A stretch of 64,000 nucleotides of DNA, taken from assembly GCF_001660485.1 (NCBI RefSeq), contig NZ_CP013979.1, forward strand, positions 2,790,001 through 2,854,000. The letters are read 5' to 3'. A model generated the notes under the pieces. That model saw nothing but the letters and a program-made list of their open reading frames with translations, did no database searches and was not told the DNA's origin. Positions 39,857 through 49,208 of this stretch are shown here, one piece after another (position 1 is the first letter of the stretch; each line of letters begins with the position of its first letter). The position numbers were made by a program, and so were the translations under genes. Source of the stretch: Agromyces aureus (lineage in GTDB: Bacteria > Actinomycetota > Actinomycetes > Actinomycetales > Microbacteriaceae).

Positions 39857-41119
39857 TCAGAACCGGATCGCGTCGATCACGCGCACCCGCACCGCCGTGA
39901 GCGCGGGCAGCAGACCGGCGAGCGCACCCACCAGCACCGAGCTGCCGATGCCGATGAGCGCGGCGTCGATCGGGAACGGCGGGAAGTCCTCGACCATGCC
40001 CTGCCCGACCAGCTGCTCGAACATCGGACTCTTCACGGCGACGATCGCGAGCGCGACGCCGATGCCGCCCGCGATCGCAGTGCCGACGACGCTCTCCATC
40101 ATCACCGAGAAGAACACGCGGCCGCTGGTCGCCCCGAAGCTGCGCCGGATGCCGATCTCGCGGATGCGGTACTTCACCGTGACGAGCGAGATCGTCACGA
40201 GACCGAGCGCGCCGAGCAGCAGGATCACCACGGCGACACCCGCGACGACGAGCTTCAGCACGAGCAGCGCGTCGCCGCCCTCCCACGCCAGGTAGTCCTG
40301 CCGGTTCACGCTCGCCTCGAGGCCCGGCGCCCCGGCCTGCAGCTCGCCCTGCAGGCGCAGCGCGAGCTCGTCGGCGACGTCGACGGGCACCCAGGCCTCG
40401 TACTGGTAGCCGTTGTCGAATCCGCCCGCGAAGCCGCTCGGATCCCCGCCGCTCAGCCCGAGGCGTTCGGCCGCGTCGGCCAGCACGAACGATCGCGGAT
40501 ACGTCTCGTAGTCGGAGGTGCGGACGACCCCGATCACGACCGCCGTCACCGGGCCGTCGGCGCCTCGGAGCTCGACCGTCGGATGCGACGCGATCGCCGG
40601 CGAGCCGAGGCGCTGCCAGAACGGCACGTTGACCACGAGCGCCGGAGCGAGCCGGTCGGCATCGGAGCCGACGAACCACGAGCCGTCCTGCATGGGCGTG
40701 CGATGCATGATGCCGTAATCGGCATCGACGATCGTCGAGTCGACCTGGGTCACGCCGTCGACGAACTGGGCCGAGAGCGCGCCGTACCCGATCCTCGTCT
40801 CGTATTCGATGCCGTGCCGGGCGACCGCGGTCTGCCAGACCTCGGTCATCCGGGCCTGGTCGATCGTGCCGCCGTCGGGCGAGGTGGCGTAGATACTCGC
40901 GGAGAGCATCGCGGGTCGACCCGAGCTGCGCTCGTTGCTCTCGTTCAGCGCCTGCTGCGCGACCGCAGCCGCCCCGAGCACGGTCGTCAACGCGAACACC
41001 GCGATCGCGACGCCGACGAGCGAGAGCAGCACGCGCGTGCGGTGGACGCGCAGTTCTTCGGCCGACTCGACGAAGGTCGACGCGATACCCGTGAAGGTGC
41101 GCCCCAGGAACGGCATCAT
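39857..41119 (-). CDS. MacB-type ABC permease
   Basis: A 420-residue FtsX/MacB permease with one N-terminal membrane helix (about 26-50), a large extracytoplasmic MacB_PCD domain and three C-terminal helices (FtsX fold). The motif IREIGIRRSFGAT between helices is diagnostic. ATG 41119 overlaps the ATPase stop by ATGA. It would work with the ATPase and adaptor encoded just upstream. The cargo is unknown; peptides, macrolides or lipids are typical of the family. Confidence 0.88.
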   Translation of the reverse strand: MMPFLGRTFTGIASTFVESAEELRVHRTRVLLSLVGVAIAVFALTTVLGAAAVAQQALNESNERSSGRPAMLSASIYATSPDGGTIDQARMTEVWQTAVARHGIEYETRIGYGALSAQFVDGVTQVDSTIVDADYGIMHRTPMQDGSWFVGSDADRLAPALVVNVPFWQRLGSPAIASHPTVELRGADGPVTAVVIGVVRTSDYETYPRSFVLADAAERLGLSGGDPSGFAGGFDNGYQYEAWVPVDVADELALRLQGELQAGAPGLEASVNRQDYLAWEGGDALLVLKLVVAGVAVVILLLGALGLVTISLVTVKYRIREIGIRRSFGATSGRVFFSVMMESVVGTAIAGGIGVALAIVAVKSPMFEQLVGQGMVEDFPPFPIDAALIGIGSSVLVGALAGLLPALTAVRVRVIDAIRF

Positions 41120-41940
41120 GCGCGCGCCCCCTCGGGTTCGGTCTCGAGCACGGTGCGGGGTTCGGACTCGGCTGCACGGTCGGGGTCGTGTTCGAGGTCG
41201 GGGTCGCCATGCACGACGGTTCCGGATGTCGCGGGCACGCCGCCTTCGCCCGCCGCCCCGTCGAGCGGGACCAACCGCCCCGCCTCGAGCCGCAGGTGCC
41301 GCACCGCCCGGCGCGCGATGGCCGGATCGTGCGTGATCGTGACGAGTGCGGCGCCGGTCTCGCCGGCGACCTCCTCCATGAGCTCCATGACGGTCGCCCC
41401 GGTCTCGAGGTCGAGTGCGCCGGTCGGCTCGTCGGCCAGGATCAGCCGCGGGCGCCGCACGAGCGCCCTCGCGATCGCCACGCGCTGCTGCTCGCCACCC
41501 GACATGCGGTCGGGCATCGAGGTCACCCGCGCGCCGAGGCCGACGCGCTCGAGCATCGCCGCGGCGAGCCGCTCGCGCCGCCAGAACGCCGTGCCCCGGT
41601 CGTAGAGGAGGGGCGTCATCACGTTCTCGATCGCCGTGCGCCCGGGCAGCAGGTTGAACTGCTGGAAGACGAACCCGATCGACGCGCCGCGCAGCCTCGC
41701 GAGCCGCGCGTCCGAGAGCCTCCGCACGTCGGCGCCGTCGAAGCGGATCTCGCCGTGGGTCGGGCGGTCGAGCAGACCGAGCAGGTTCAGCAGCGTCGAC
41801 TTGCCGGACCCCGACCTCCCGACGATCGACACCCGGTCGCCGTCGTCGATCACGAGGTCGATCGCGGAGAGGATCTGCAGGGGCGCCGCATCGGGGAGCT
41901 CGACCGTGCGGCCGACGCCCTCGAGCGAGATCAGGGTCAC
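41116..41940 (-). CDS. MacB/LolD-type ABC ATPase
   Basis: The 274-residue ATPase of the efflux operon. Walker A is GRSGSGKST (about 41-49), followed by FVFQQFNLLPGRTAIENV, signature [15 protein letters not shown], Walker B LILADEPTGALD and switch His in TITHDPAIA. An acidic C-terminal tail of about 45 residues (rich in Glu, Asp, Pro) is extra for the family. The start is GTG 41940, overlapping the adaptor stop by GTGA. Confidence 0.9.
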   Translation of the reverse strand: MTLISLEGVGRTVELPDAAPLQILSAIDLVIDDGDRVSIVGRSGSGKSTLLNLLGLLDRPTHGEIRFDGADVRRLSDARLARLRGASIGFVFQQFNLLPGRTAIENVMTPLLYDRGTAFWRRERLAAAMLERVGLGARVTSMPDRMSGGEQQRVAIARALVRRPRLILADEPTGALDLETGATVMELMEEVAGETGAALVTITHDPAIARRAVRHLRLEAGRLVPLDGAAGEGGVPATSGTVVHGDPDLEHDPDRAAESEPRTVLETEPEGARA

Positions 41941-42977
41941 GTGCCGAGCCCCATGACCATGCCGCCGCAGGCCGCCGGATCCATCGTGCAGTCGGGCTGC
42001 GCCGGAGCACCCGGCACGAACTGCAGCACCGCGTCGCCCTCGGCGAGCCCGTCGACGATCTGGACGTTGACGCCGTCGGTCAGCCCGAGCGTCACCGGGT
42101 GCTCCGCCCCCTCGCCGTCGTCGCCCACGAGCCACACCACGCCCGTCTCGGCGCCGCCCTCGACCGCCGTCGTCGGCACGGCGAGCACATCGTCGGCGCT
42201 GCCGGCTGCGATGGTCACCTGAGCCGTGAGCCCGGAGAAGACCTTCACGTCGGCCGGCACGGCGCAGCGGACGGTCGCCGTACCGCCGGCGGCACCCGCC
42301 CCGCCCGAGCTCGCGGCGTCGGCATCTGCGCCGGCCGCGGCATCCGTCGTCGAGATCGTGAGCGACGGGCACGTGAACGGCGCGGGGCCGCCCGCGATGA
42401 CCACCTGAGCCTCGGTCGGCAGCTGCGTCAGCCGGTACTGCTGCTCGGCGCCGAGCGGTGCCGAGACCTGGAACGACGGCGGCGCGACCTTGCCCGATGC
42501 CTGCCCGACCGCCATCGCCTGCCCCTCGAGCACCTCGAAGCCCGTGAGCGCACCCGCGATCGGCGCGAAGACCTTCTCGAAGTGATGCCCAGGCTGCCCG
42601 AGCGTCACGACGGGCACGCCGTCAGGGCCGATCGTGGTGCGCTCGACGGGCTCGTCGACGACCTTGATGTCGAACAGCGCGTCGCCCTGCGCGACCACCT
42701 GGCCCGGCTTCGCGAACACCTCGTCGACCGTGCCGTCGGCCGTCGCCTTGATCACGACCGCCGGCTCGGGCGACACCGTGCCCGCGAGCACCACGTCGTT
42801 GCGGATCGACGCGCGCTGCACCTCGACCTGCGGCTCGCTGATCGTGCCCGTCGGCTGCGGCGAGGCATCCGTCTGCGAGGCATCGGGGAAGAATGCGAGC
42901 TTCACGAGCGCCACGGCGATCGCGGCCACCAGGACCATTCGGAGGATCGGGAAGATCCATTTGCGCCAGACACCCAC
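41937..42977 (-). CDS. HlyD-like periplasmic adaptor of ABC efflux system
   Basis: A 346-residue membrane-fusion protein with an N-terminal membrane anchor (about 10-30), a lipoyl/hairpin region (VVIKATADGTVDEVFAKPGQVV), a peptidoglycan-binding-like central insertion, and a C-terminal beta-barrel (LAVPTTAVEGGAETGVVWLV). In Gram-positives these proteins partner MacB-like pumps. GTG 42977 lies 7 nt after GGAGG. An Ala/Gly-rich low-complexity stretch near residue 220 is unusual. Confidence 0.86.
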   Translation of the reverse strand: MGVWRKWIFPILRMVLVAAIAVALVKLAFFPDASQTDASPQPTGTISEPQVEVQRASIRNDVVLAGTVSPEPAVVIKATADGTVDEVFAKPGQVVAQGDALFDIKVVDEPVERTTIGPDGVPVVTLGQPGHHFEKVFAPIAGALTGFEVLEGQAMAVGQASGKVAPPSFQVSAPLGAEQQYRLTQLPTEAQVVIAGGPAPFTCPSLTISTTDAAAGADADAASSGGAGAAGGTATVRCAVPADVKVFSGLTAQVTIAAGSADDVLAVPTTAVEGGAETGVVWLVGDDGEGAEHPVTLGLTDGVNVQIVDGLAEGDAVLQFVPGAPAQPDCTMDPAACGGMVMGLGT

Positions 42978-43067
42978 GGCTGCGCCTCCATCTCGGTAGG
43001 GATCGGGAAGGGTCGCCCAAACCTATCGACGCGCATGCCGCGAGCGGAATCCGTCTCGGGGATGATT

Positions 43068-43102
43068 CAGGGGCGGGTCGGGGATGTCCCGACCCGCCCC
43101 TG
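43068..43102 (-). terminator. Hairpin terminator after rnj
   Basis: A perfect 15-bp GC-rich stem (43068-43082 with 43088-43102) and 5-nt loop lie 57 nt after the rnj stop, upstream of the adaptor gene. Confidence 0.78.
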
Positions 43103-43159
43103 TGAACGAATCCGCGTGGCGCCGGCGGGCCGCAGCCGCGCCCTGCCGCCAGCGCCCGG

Positions 43160-44836
43160 CTACGCCTCGATGACGAGCGGCACGAGCATCGGACGGCGGC
43201 GCAGGCGACGGTTCACCCACGTGCCGACCGTGCGCCGCACGATCTGCTGCAGCGCGTGCGAGTCGCGCACGCCGCTCTGCGCGGCCTCGAGCAGTGCGGC
43301 CGAGATCCTGGGCTTCACCTCTTCGAAGACGGAGTCGTCCTCGGCGAACCCGCGCGCGTGGATCTCGGGACCGACGATGATGCGACCCGTCGAGGCATCG
43401 ACCACGATGATGACCGAGATGAAACCCTCCTCACCGAGGATCCGGCGATCCTTGAGGTCGGCGTCGGTGATCTCCCCGACCGTCGAGCCGTCGACGTAGA
43501 CGAAGCCGAGGTCGAGCTGGCCGGCCACCTTCATCTCGCCGTCGAGCAGGTCGTAGACCGTGCCGTTCTCGCCGATGAACGTGTTGCGCTCGGGGATGCC
43601 GGTGTCTTGCGCCAGCTTCGCGTTCGCGAACAGGTGACGGTACTCGCCGTGGATCGGCAGCACGTTCTTCGGCTGCAGGATGTTGTAGCAGTAGAGCAGT
43701 TCGCCCGCGGCCGCGTGGCCCGAGACGTGCACCTTCGCGTTGCCCTTGTGCACGACGTTCGCACCGAGCTTCGTGAGCCCGTCGATCACGCGGTAGATCG
43801 CGTTCTCGTTGCCCGGAATCTGGCTCGAGGCGAGGATGACCGTGTCGCCCTGGCCGACCTCGATCTGGTGATCCCGGTTCGCCATGCGGCTGAGCACGGC
43901 CATCGGCTCGCCCTGCGACCCCGTCGACATGTAGACGATCTTGTCGTCGGGGATGTCGCCGGCCTTCTTGTAGTCGACGAGCACGCCCTCCGGCACCTTG
44001 AGGTATCCGAGATCCGCGGCGATGGTCATGTTGCGCACCATGCTCCGGCCGAGCAGGGCCACGCGACGGCCGTTCTGGTGCGCCGCGTCGAGCACCTGCT
44101 GCACGCGGTGCACGTGGCTCGAGAAGCTCGCCACGATGACGCGGCGCGGTGCACGCGCGATGACCTCGTCGAGCACGGGACCGATCGCGCGCTCGAGCGG
44201 CGTGAAGCCCGGGACATCCGCATTGGTGGAGTCGACCATGAACAGGTCGACGCCCTCCTCGCCGAGGCGGGCGAACTCGCGAAGGTCGGTGAGGCGTCCG
44301 TCGAGCGGCAACTGGTCCATCTTGAAGTCGCCGGTGGCCAGCACGGTGCCGGCGTCGGTGTGGATCGCGACGGCGAGCGCGTCGGGGATCGAGTGGTTGA
44401 CCGCGATGAACTCGAGGTCGAACGGGCCGATCTCCTCGTCCTGGCCCTCCTTCACCGTGAGGCTGTACGGCTTGATGCGGTGCTCTTTCAGCTTCGCCTC
44501 GACGAGCGCAAGGGTCAGCTGCGAACCGATCAGGGGGATGTCGGCGCGCAAGCGCAGCAGGTACGGCACGCCGCCGATGTGGTCTTCGTGGCCGTGCGTG
44601 AGCACGACGCCGACGATGTCGTCGATGCGGTCGCGCAGGAAGCCGAAGTCGGGCAGAATCAGGTCGACGCCCGGCTGGTGCTCCTCAGGGAAGAGCACGC
44701 CGCAGTCGACGATGAGGATCTTGCCGTCGATCTCGTAGCTCGTCATGTTGCGGCCGACCTCGCCGAGGCCGCCGATGGGGATGATGCGAAGCGTTCCCGG
44801 GCTCAGCGGGGCAGGTTCGATGATGGAATCGGGCAT
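43160..44836 (-). CDS. rnj: Ribonuclease J
   Basis: A metallo-beta-lactamase/beta-CASP RNase of 558 residues with 5'-3' exo- and endonuclease activity. The metal motif is HGHEDH (81-86); beta-CASP motifs follow, including FMVDSTNAD, VIVASFSSHVHRVQ, STGSQGEPM and VSGHAAAGEL. The C-terminal domain ends RRRPMLVPLVIEA. TAGGAGG precedes the ATG. It is paired with dapA as in M. tuberculosis (Rv2752c-Rv2753c). Confidence 0.96.
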   Translation of the reverse strand: MPDSIIEPAPLSPGTLRIIPIGGLGEVGRNMTSYEIDGKILIVDCGVLFPEEHQPGVDLILPDFGFLRDRIDDIVGVVLTHGHEDHIGGVPYLLRLRADIPLIGSQLTLALVEAKLKEHRIKPYSLTVKEGQDEEIGPFDLEFIAVNHSIPDALAVAIHTDAGTVLATGDFKMDQLPLDGRLTDLREFARLGEEGVDLFMVDSTNADVPGFTPLERAIGPVLDEVIARAPRRVIVASFSSHVHRVQQVLDAAHQNGRRVALLGRSMVRNMTIAADLGYLKVPEGVLVDYKKAGDIPDDKIVYMSTGSQGEPMAVLSRMANRDHQIEVGQGDTVILASSQIPGNENAIYRVIDGLTKLGANVVHKGNAKVHVSGHAAAGELLYCYNILQPKNVLPIHGEYRHLFANAKLAQDTGIPERNTFIGENGTVYDLLDGEMKVAGQLDLGFVYVDGSTVGEITDADLKDRRILGEEGFISVIIVVDASTGRIIVGPEIHARGFAEDDSVFEEVKPRISAALLEAAQSGVRDSHALQQIVRRTVGTWVNRRLRRRPMLVPLVIEA

Positions 44837-44897
44837 GGGCCCTCCTAGGTTCGGTGTTCAGTTCGGTGCCGGCCCTGTGACCGGCGGATGTCTCGGG

Positions 44898-44934
44898 GCG
44901 GATGTCTCGCGCAGGCGTGCGTCGCGACATCCGC
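44898..44934 (-). terminator. Imperfect hairpin after dapA
   Basis: A nine-bp outer stem GCGGATGTC/GACATCCGC with a mismatch and further GC pairs lies directly after the dapA stop. It carries the recurrent GCGGATGTC sequence also used in the metE terminator. Confidence 0.55.
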
Positions 44935-44938
44935 GGGT

Positions 44939-45913
44939 CTAACGGGTGGTGCCTGCGACCTTGGGCAGCGCGCCGCCGGCGGCGGCGTTGCGGTCGGGTC
45001 GGAAGTTTCGGAAGTCGACGCCCTCGACGCCGCGCACGTGGTCGATCTCGTCTTCGATGAGCGCGGCCTCCCACTCCTCGGGGCCGACGAGGGGCAGTCG
45101 CACACGCGGGCTGCCGATGCGGCCGAGGCCGTGCAGGATGTACTTGGCCGCGACCGTGCCGGGCACGTGCGTCATGACGGCGCGCACGAGCGGCTCGAGC
45201 TGCTGGTGGGCGGCCGTCGCCGTGGCGAGGTCGCCGCGGTTCACGGCGTCGACGATCGTGCGGTACGGCGCGGGGGCGATGTTCGCGGTGACGCCGATGA
45301 GCCCGGTCGCGCCGATCGAGAGGTGCGGCAGGGCGTTGGCGTCGTCGCCCGAGAAGTACATGAGGTCGGTCTGGTTCAGCACCCGGCTGACCTCGCTGAA
45401 GTCGCCCTTGGCGTCTTTCACCGCGAGGATGTTCGGGTGCTTGGCGAGCCGCAGGATCGTCTCGTACTTGATCGGCACGCCCGTTCGGCCCGGGATGTCG
45501 TAGAGGATCACGGGCAGGTCGGTCGCGTCGGCGACCATGCGGAAGTGCGTCAGGATGCCGGCCTGCGTGGGCTTGTTGTAGTACGGCGTGACGATCATGA
45601 TGCCGTCGGCGCCGGCCTGCTCGGAGTGCCTGTAGAGCTCGATCGCGTGCGCGGTCTCGTTCGAGCCGCCGCCCGTGATGACCTTCGCCCGGCCGGAGGC
45701 CACGTCTTTCGCGACCTCGACGAGGCGGAGCTTCTCGGGGTCGGTGAGGGTGGACGTCTCGCCGGTGGTGCCCGTGACGACGATGCCGTCGGCGCCGCCC
45801 TCGATCAGGTGGTCGATGTGCTTCTCGACCCCGGGCCAATCGACCTCGCCGTCAGCCGTGAACGGGGTGACGAGCGCGACGAGTACCTGTCCGAAGGGGT
45901 TTTCCTGAGTCAC
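44939..45913 (-). CDS. dapA: 4-hydroxy-tetrahydrodipicolinate synthase
   Basis: Condenses pyruvate with aspartate semialdehyde, the first committed step of the DAP/lysine pathway. A (beta/alpha)8 barrel of 324 residues with TGTTGETSTL, MIVTPYYNKPTQ, YDIPGRTGV and the Schiff-base Lys in ILAVKDAKGD. The C-terminal ~25 residues are extra compared with E. coli. The GTG 45913 start has TAGCCT (45921-45926, complement) ending 7 nt before it, within the tail of the broken upstream gene. Confidence 0.95.
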   Translation of the reverse strand: MTQENPFGQVLVALVTPFTADGEVDWPGVEKHIDHLIEGGADGIVVTGTTGETSTLTDPEKLRLVEVAKDVASGRAKVITGGGSNETAHAIELYRHSEQAGADGIMIVTPYYNKPTQAGILTHFRMVADATDLPVILYDIPGRTGVPIKYETILRLAKHPNILAVKDAKGDFSEVSRVLNQTDLMYFSGDDANALPHLSIGATGLIGVTANIAPAPYRTIVDAVNRGDLATATAAHQQLEPLVRAVMTHVPGTVAAKYILHGLGRIGSPRVRLPLVGPEEWEAALIEDEIDHVRGVEGVDFRNFRPDRNAAAGGALPKVAGTTR

Positions 45914-45923
45914 GCCCTCAAGG

Positions 45924-46337
45924 CTATCGTCCCGTCCGCCCGCATTGCTCCCACTGGTTGCGAGCAACGTCGATGGCGACGACGGCGCGGTCGCCGCGCG
46001 AGGGTCGGCGGGGCTGATGCACTCTGACCTGCCCCGACTCCGGGTCGGGCCTTCTCGCCAGTGCATTGGCGGCGATCTCGATATGGAGGAGGCCGTCACC
46101 TTCGACCTCCTCCCCAAGGAATCTGAGCGCGCTGACGCAGGCCAGTCTTCCGCCGGCGCGGCAGGCCCGCTGCACGTCGAGGTGGGTCGCGGGCAGCGCG
46201 TACCACGCCTGCCGCACGCGGATGAGTCCTCCGCGCGCGACCAGGATACGGACGAATTCATCGTCGACGCCCATGCGCCGGAGGTCGGATCGCCGCGCAA
46301 TGCCGCCGAGTGCCGCAGTCTCCTGTTCGAATCGCAT
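45924..46337 (-). pseudogene. Truncated AbiEi/DUF559-type protein
   Basis: A 137-codon remnant. Its N-terminal half matches the winged-helix AbiEi antitoxin-like domain (GIARRSDLRRMGVDDEFVRILVARGG, then RVRQAWYALP and CVSALRFLG) that in actinobacteria usually precedes a DUF559 Vsr-like endonuclease domain in proteins near 280-300 residues. Here the frame ends in about 30 low-similarity residues and the nuclease domain is absent. It stops 10 nt before dapA. Flanking inverted repeats suggest rearrangement. It may still make a short DNA-binding protein. Confidence 0.65.
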
Positions 46338-46499
46338 GGCCCGAGCATCGGCGTCGATGATCACGGGCCTCGACCAGTGGCCCTCCCATCGAGAAGACGC
46401 ACTACATCCGGTCGCTGTGGAGGACGCCTGCCGCTGCTCGCCTCTCGAACAACCAGAGCGGCCGGCTTTCGACCGAGGACCAACCGTGAGCGTCCGGCA

Positions 46500-46620
46500 A
46501 CTCCTGAAAACGAGGACGCCTTCGGCCGTTGGGAGCTGCACGCAGCATCCACCGGCTTCCTCATTTTCAGGAGTCGAGCCGACACGCGGGCCCCGCTCGA
46601 GCGTCCTCGTTTTCAGGAGT
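46500..46620. repeat. Inverted and direct copies of a 20-bp element
   Basis: ACTCCTGAAAACGAGGACGC at 46500-46519 is repeated as an exact inverted copy at 46601-46620, with a third, one-base-variant partial copy at 46558-46574 in the second orientation. The gene-free stretch 46338-46694 (357 bases) otherwise shows only lower GC and no ORF with normal codon bias. Confidence 0.85.
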
Positions 46621-46694
46621 ACCGACGGCGAGTACAGCTTCGCGTTCGTTCTCCGAGGATCGGTTCCGAAAACGACCGCCGCGGTGCAGTCGGG

Positions 46695-47249
46695 TCAGGC
46701 GCGGACGTAGCGGAGGAAGCGGTACTCGAGGCCCGAGCGGGATGAATGCCACCCCTCGTCCGGGTCCACCTGATCGAGGCGCCAGCCGACGTGGTCGATC
46801 GATGGCGCCGCAGTGTCGCCTGCCTCGGGCGTGAGCGCCTGCGCTCCGCCGGCCCCGCGGAGTTCGGTCACCTCGAGGCGGTCGGCGGTCGGCAGGACCT
46901 GCCCGAAGAGGTCCGCTCCACCGATGACCCAGGTCCACGGCGAGTCGAAACCAGCGGCGGCGATGGCCGCGTCGACCGATGCCGCGACCTCGGCACCGTC
47001 GGCCCTCCACTCAGACTGACGGGTCACGACGATGTTGCGACGACCGGGCAGCGGGCGGTAGCGCGCATTCAGGGACTCCCACGTCTTGCGGCCCATCACG
47101 ACGGGTGCGCCGAGAGTCACGGCTTTGAAGTGCGCGAGGTCCTCGGGCACGTGCCAGGGCATGCCGCCGTCTCGGCCGATCACGCCTGCGGCCTCGGCCC
47201 AGATCAGGCCGACCCGGCTGCCTGCGGCATCCGCTTCGGTACTGCTCAT
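46695..47249 (-). CDS. dfrA: Dihydrofolate reductase
   Basis: Regenerates tetrahydrofolate after thymidylate synthesis. The 184-residue protein has [49 protein letters not shown] and [13 protein letters not shown], all standard for FolA/DfrA. ATG 47249 overlaps the thyA stop by ATGA, so the enzyme is coupled to the reaction that consumes its product. The upstream sequence of the frame is thyA shadow. Confidence 0.95.
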   Translation of the reverse strand: MSSTEADAAGSRVGLIWAEAAGVIGRDGGMPWHVPEDLAHFKAVTLGAPVVMGRKTWESLNARYRPLPGRRNIVVTRQSEWRADGAEVAASVDAAIAAAGFDSPWTWVIGGADLFGQVLPTADRLEVTELRGAGGAQALTPEAGDTAAPSIDHVGWRLDQVDPDEGWHSSRSGLEYRFLRYVRA

Positions 47250-48055
47250 ACGGCGACGGCGCCGCGGATCGCGGGGTGGTGCTCGTAGCCGACGACCTCG
47301 AAGTCGCCGTACTCGTAGTCGAAGATCGAGTCGGGCGTGCGCGTGAGCCGCAGCGTCGGCGGCGCGAACGGCGCGCGGGTGAGCTGCTCGCGCACCTGCT
47401 CGACGTGGTTGTCGTAGATGTGGCAGTCGCCGCCGGTCCACACGAAGTCGCCGACCTCGAGCCCGGTCTGCGCGGCGACCATGTGGGTGAGCAGGGCGTA
47501 CGAGGCGATGTTGAACGGCACGCCGAGGAACAGGTCGGCGCTGCGCTGGTAGAGCTGGCACGACAGCTTGCCGTCGGCGACGTAGAACTGGAACACCGCG
47601 TGGCAGGGCGCGAGGGCCATGTCGGGGATGTCGGCCGGGTTCCACGCGGAGACGATGAGTCGACGCGAGTCGGGGTTCGTGCGGATCTGCTCGACGACCT
47701 CGGAGATCTGGTCGATCGTCTCGCCGTTCGCGGTCGGCCAGGAGCGCCACTGCACGCCGTAGACGGGACCGAGCTCGCCCGCGGCATTCGCCCATTCGTC
47801 CCAGATGGTGACGCCGTGCTCGCGCAGCCAGCCCACGTTGGACTCGCCGCGGAGGAACCAGAGCAGCTCGTACGCGATCGACTTGAAGTGCACGCGCTTG
47901 GTCGTCACGAGGGGGAACCCCTGCGACAGGTCGAACCGCAGCTGGCGCCCGAACACGCTCGTGGTGCCCGTGCCGGTGCGGTCGGTCTTGCGCGTGCCGT
48001 GCTCGAGCACGTCGCGCAGCAGGTCTTCGTACGGGGTGCTGATCGTCTCGGACAT
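47246..48055 (-). CDS. thyA: Thymidylate synthase
   Basis: Methylates dUMP with methylene-THF. The 269-residue protein has the catalytic Cys151 in [13 protein letters not shown], the dUMP-binding [18 protein letters not shown], and [16 protein letters not shown] 48055 was chosen over 48097 because TAGCAT (48063-48068, complement) ends 7 nt before it. It is divergent from the thioredoxin-like gene. Confidence 0.97.
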   Translation of the reverse strand: MSETISTPYEDLLRDVLEHGTRKTDRTGTGTTSVFGRQLRFDLSQGFPLVTTKRVHFKSIAYELLWFLRGESNVGWLREHGVTIWDEWANAAGELGPVYGVQWRSWPTANGETIDQISEVVEQIRTNPDSRRLIVSAWNPADIPDMALAPCHAVFQFYVADGKLSCQLYQRSADLFLGVPFNIASYALLTHMVAAQTGLEVGDFVWTGGDCHIYDNHVEQVREQLTRAPFAPPTLRLTRTPDSIFDYEYGDFEVVGYEHHPAIRGAVAV

Positions 48056-48168
48056 CGCATCGATGCTAACCCGGCGGGACCGCATCGAGGCCGACATCGC
48101 GCGGATCGTCGCCCGTCATGCGTCGTCACACTCGGGCCGTCGCGTCGCCGCGCTCCTACCCTTGCCCC

Positions 48169-48642
48169 ATGGACTGGCAGGCGGCGCTCATCGTGGGCCT
48201 CGGCCTGCCCGCGATCGCCACCGTGCTCGGACTCGTCTGGCGGGCCCGAACGGGTCGCGTGCGGTCGGCTGCCGGGGTTCGCACGCCGACGGATGCCGCG
48301 TCCGCGCGCAGCACCTCTGCCGCCGCCCTCGGGCTGGCCGACGCCGACCTCGGCGACGCCGCGACGCTCGTGCAGTTCTCCACCGAGTACTGCAGCCGCT
48401 GCCCGGCGACCGCGCGCCAGCTGGGCGAGGTCGCCGCGTCGTACGACGGCGTGCGCCACGTCGAGATCGACCTCACGCACCGGGCCGACCTCGCCGACCG
48501 GTTCCACGTGCGGCAGACCCCGACGACGCTGATCCTCCGCGCCGACGGCACCACGACCGCGCGCATCGGCGGTGCCCCCCGCCTCGCAGCCGTCCGCACC
48601 CACCTCGAGACCCTGATCGGGAGCCCCCATGTCGCATCCTGA
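48169..48642 (+). CDS. Membrane-anchored thioredoxin-like protein
   Basis: A 157-residue protein with one N-terminal membrane helix (about 5-24), a basic linker and a thioredoxin fold. The active site is Cys75-Ser-Arg-Cys78, unlike the usual CGPC, and a cis-Pro lies in RQTPTTLIL. It probably acts near the membrane, but the side is uncertain: positive residues after the helix suggest the domain is cytoplasmic. TACCCT (48157-48162) ends 6 nt before the ATG. It overlaps the DUF4395 gene by 14 nt. Confidence 0.85.
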   Translation: MDWQAALIVGLGLPAIATVLGLVWRARTGRVRSAAGVRTPTDAASARSTSAAALGLADADLGDAATLVQFSTEYCSRCPATARQLGEVAASYDGVRHVEIDLTHRADLADRFHVRQTPTTLILRADGTTTARIGGAPRLAAVRTHLETLIGSPHVAS

Positions 48643-49132
48643 GTCCGTCGAACCCGACGTCGCCACCGCCGCCGCACCCTCGGGCGCACCCGCCGGCATC
48701 GACCCGCGCGCACCGCGCTTCTCCGCGGCGATCACCGCCGTGCTGCTGCTCACCGTGGTCGTGCTCTCGGTCGCCGGCCTCGAGGTCACGGCGTGGGCGC
48801 TCCTCACCGCGCTCTCGGCGATCTTCCTCTGGGGTGCGGTCGCGGGCGTGAAGCGGCATCCGTTCGGCGTGCTCTACCGAACGTTCGTGCGCCCTCGCCT
48901 CGCGCCGCCGACCGAGCTCGAGGACCCGCGACCCCCGACCTTCGCCCAGCTCGTGGGTTTCATCGTGACGATCGTCGGCGTCGTGCTCGGGCTCTTCGGC
49001 GTCGAATACGCGGTCGCGATCGCGGCGGGCTTCGCCTTCATCGCGGCGTTCCTGAACGCCGTGTTCGACTACTGCCTCGGATGCCAGATCTACCTGCTGC
49101 TCGTTCGCGCGCGTCTGCTGCAGCGCGCCTGA
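48629..49132 (+). CDS. DUF4395 membrane protein with CLGC motif
   Basis: A 167-residue DUF4395 protein with about four membrane helices (30-52, 55-73, 108-124, 126-146) and a C-terminal Cys149-Leu-Gly-Cys152 at the end of the last helix. The N-terminal 25 residues are Pro/Ala-rich. DUF4395 has no established role, although a quinone- or thiol-linked redox function has been supposed for such CxxC membrane proteins. The 14-nt overlap with the thioredoxin-like gene implies a shared function. Confidence 0.85.
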   Translation: MSHPESVEPDVATAAAPSGAPAGIDPRAPRFSAAITAVLLLTVVVLSVAGLEVTAWALLTALSAIFLWGAVAGVKRHPFGVLYRTFVRPRLAPPTELEDPRPPTFAQLVGFIVTIVGVVLGLFGVEYAVAIAAGFAFIAAFLNAVFDYCLGCQIYLLLVRARLLQRA

Positions 49133-49208
49133 CACTCGCCGACGCGGGCCTGCCCCTCGGCACCGGTCGCGGGCTAGGCTGGGGACTCCGGCTCGACGAG
49201 GAGGACCC

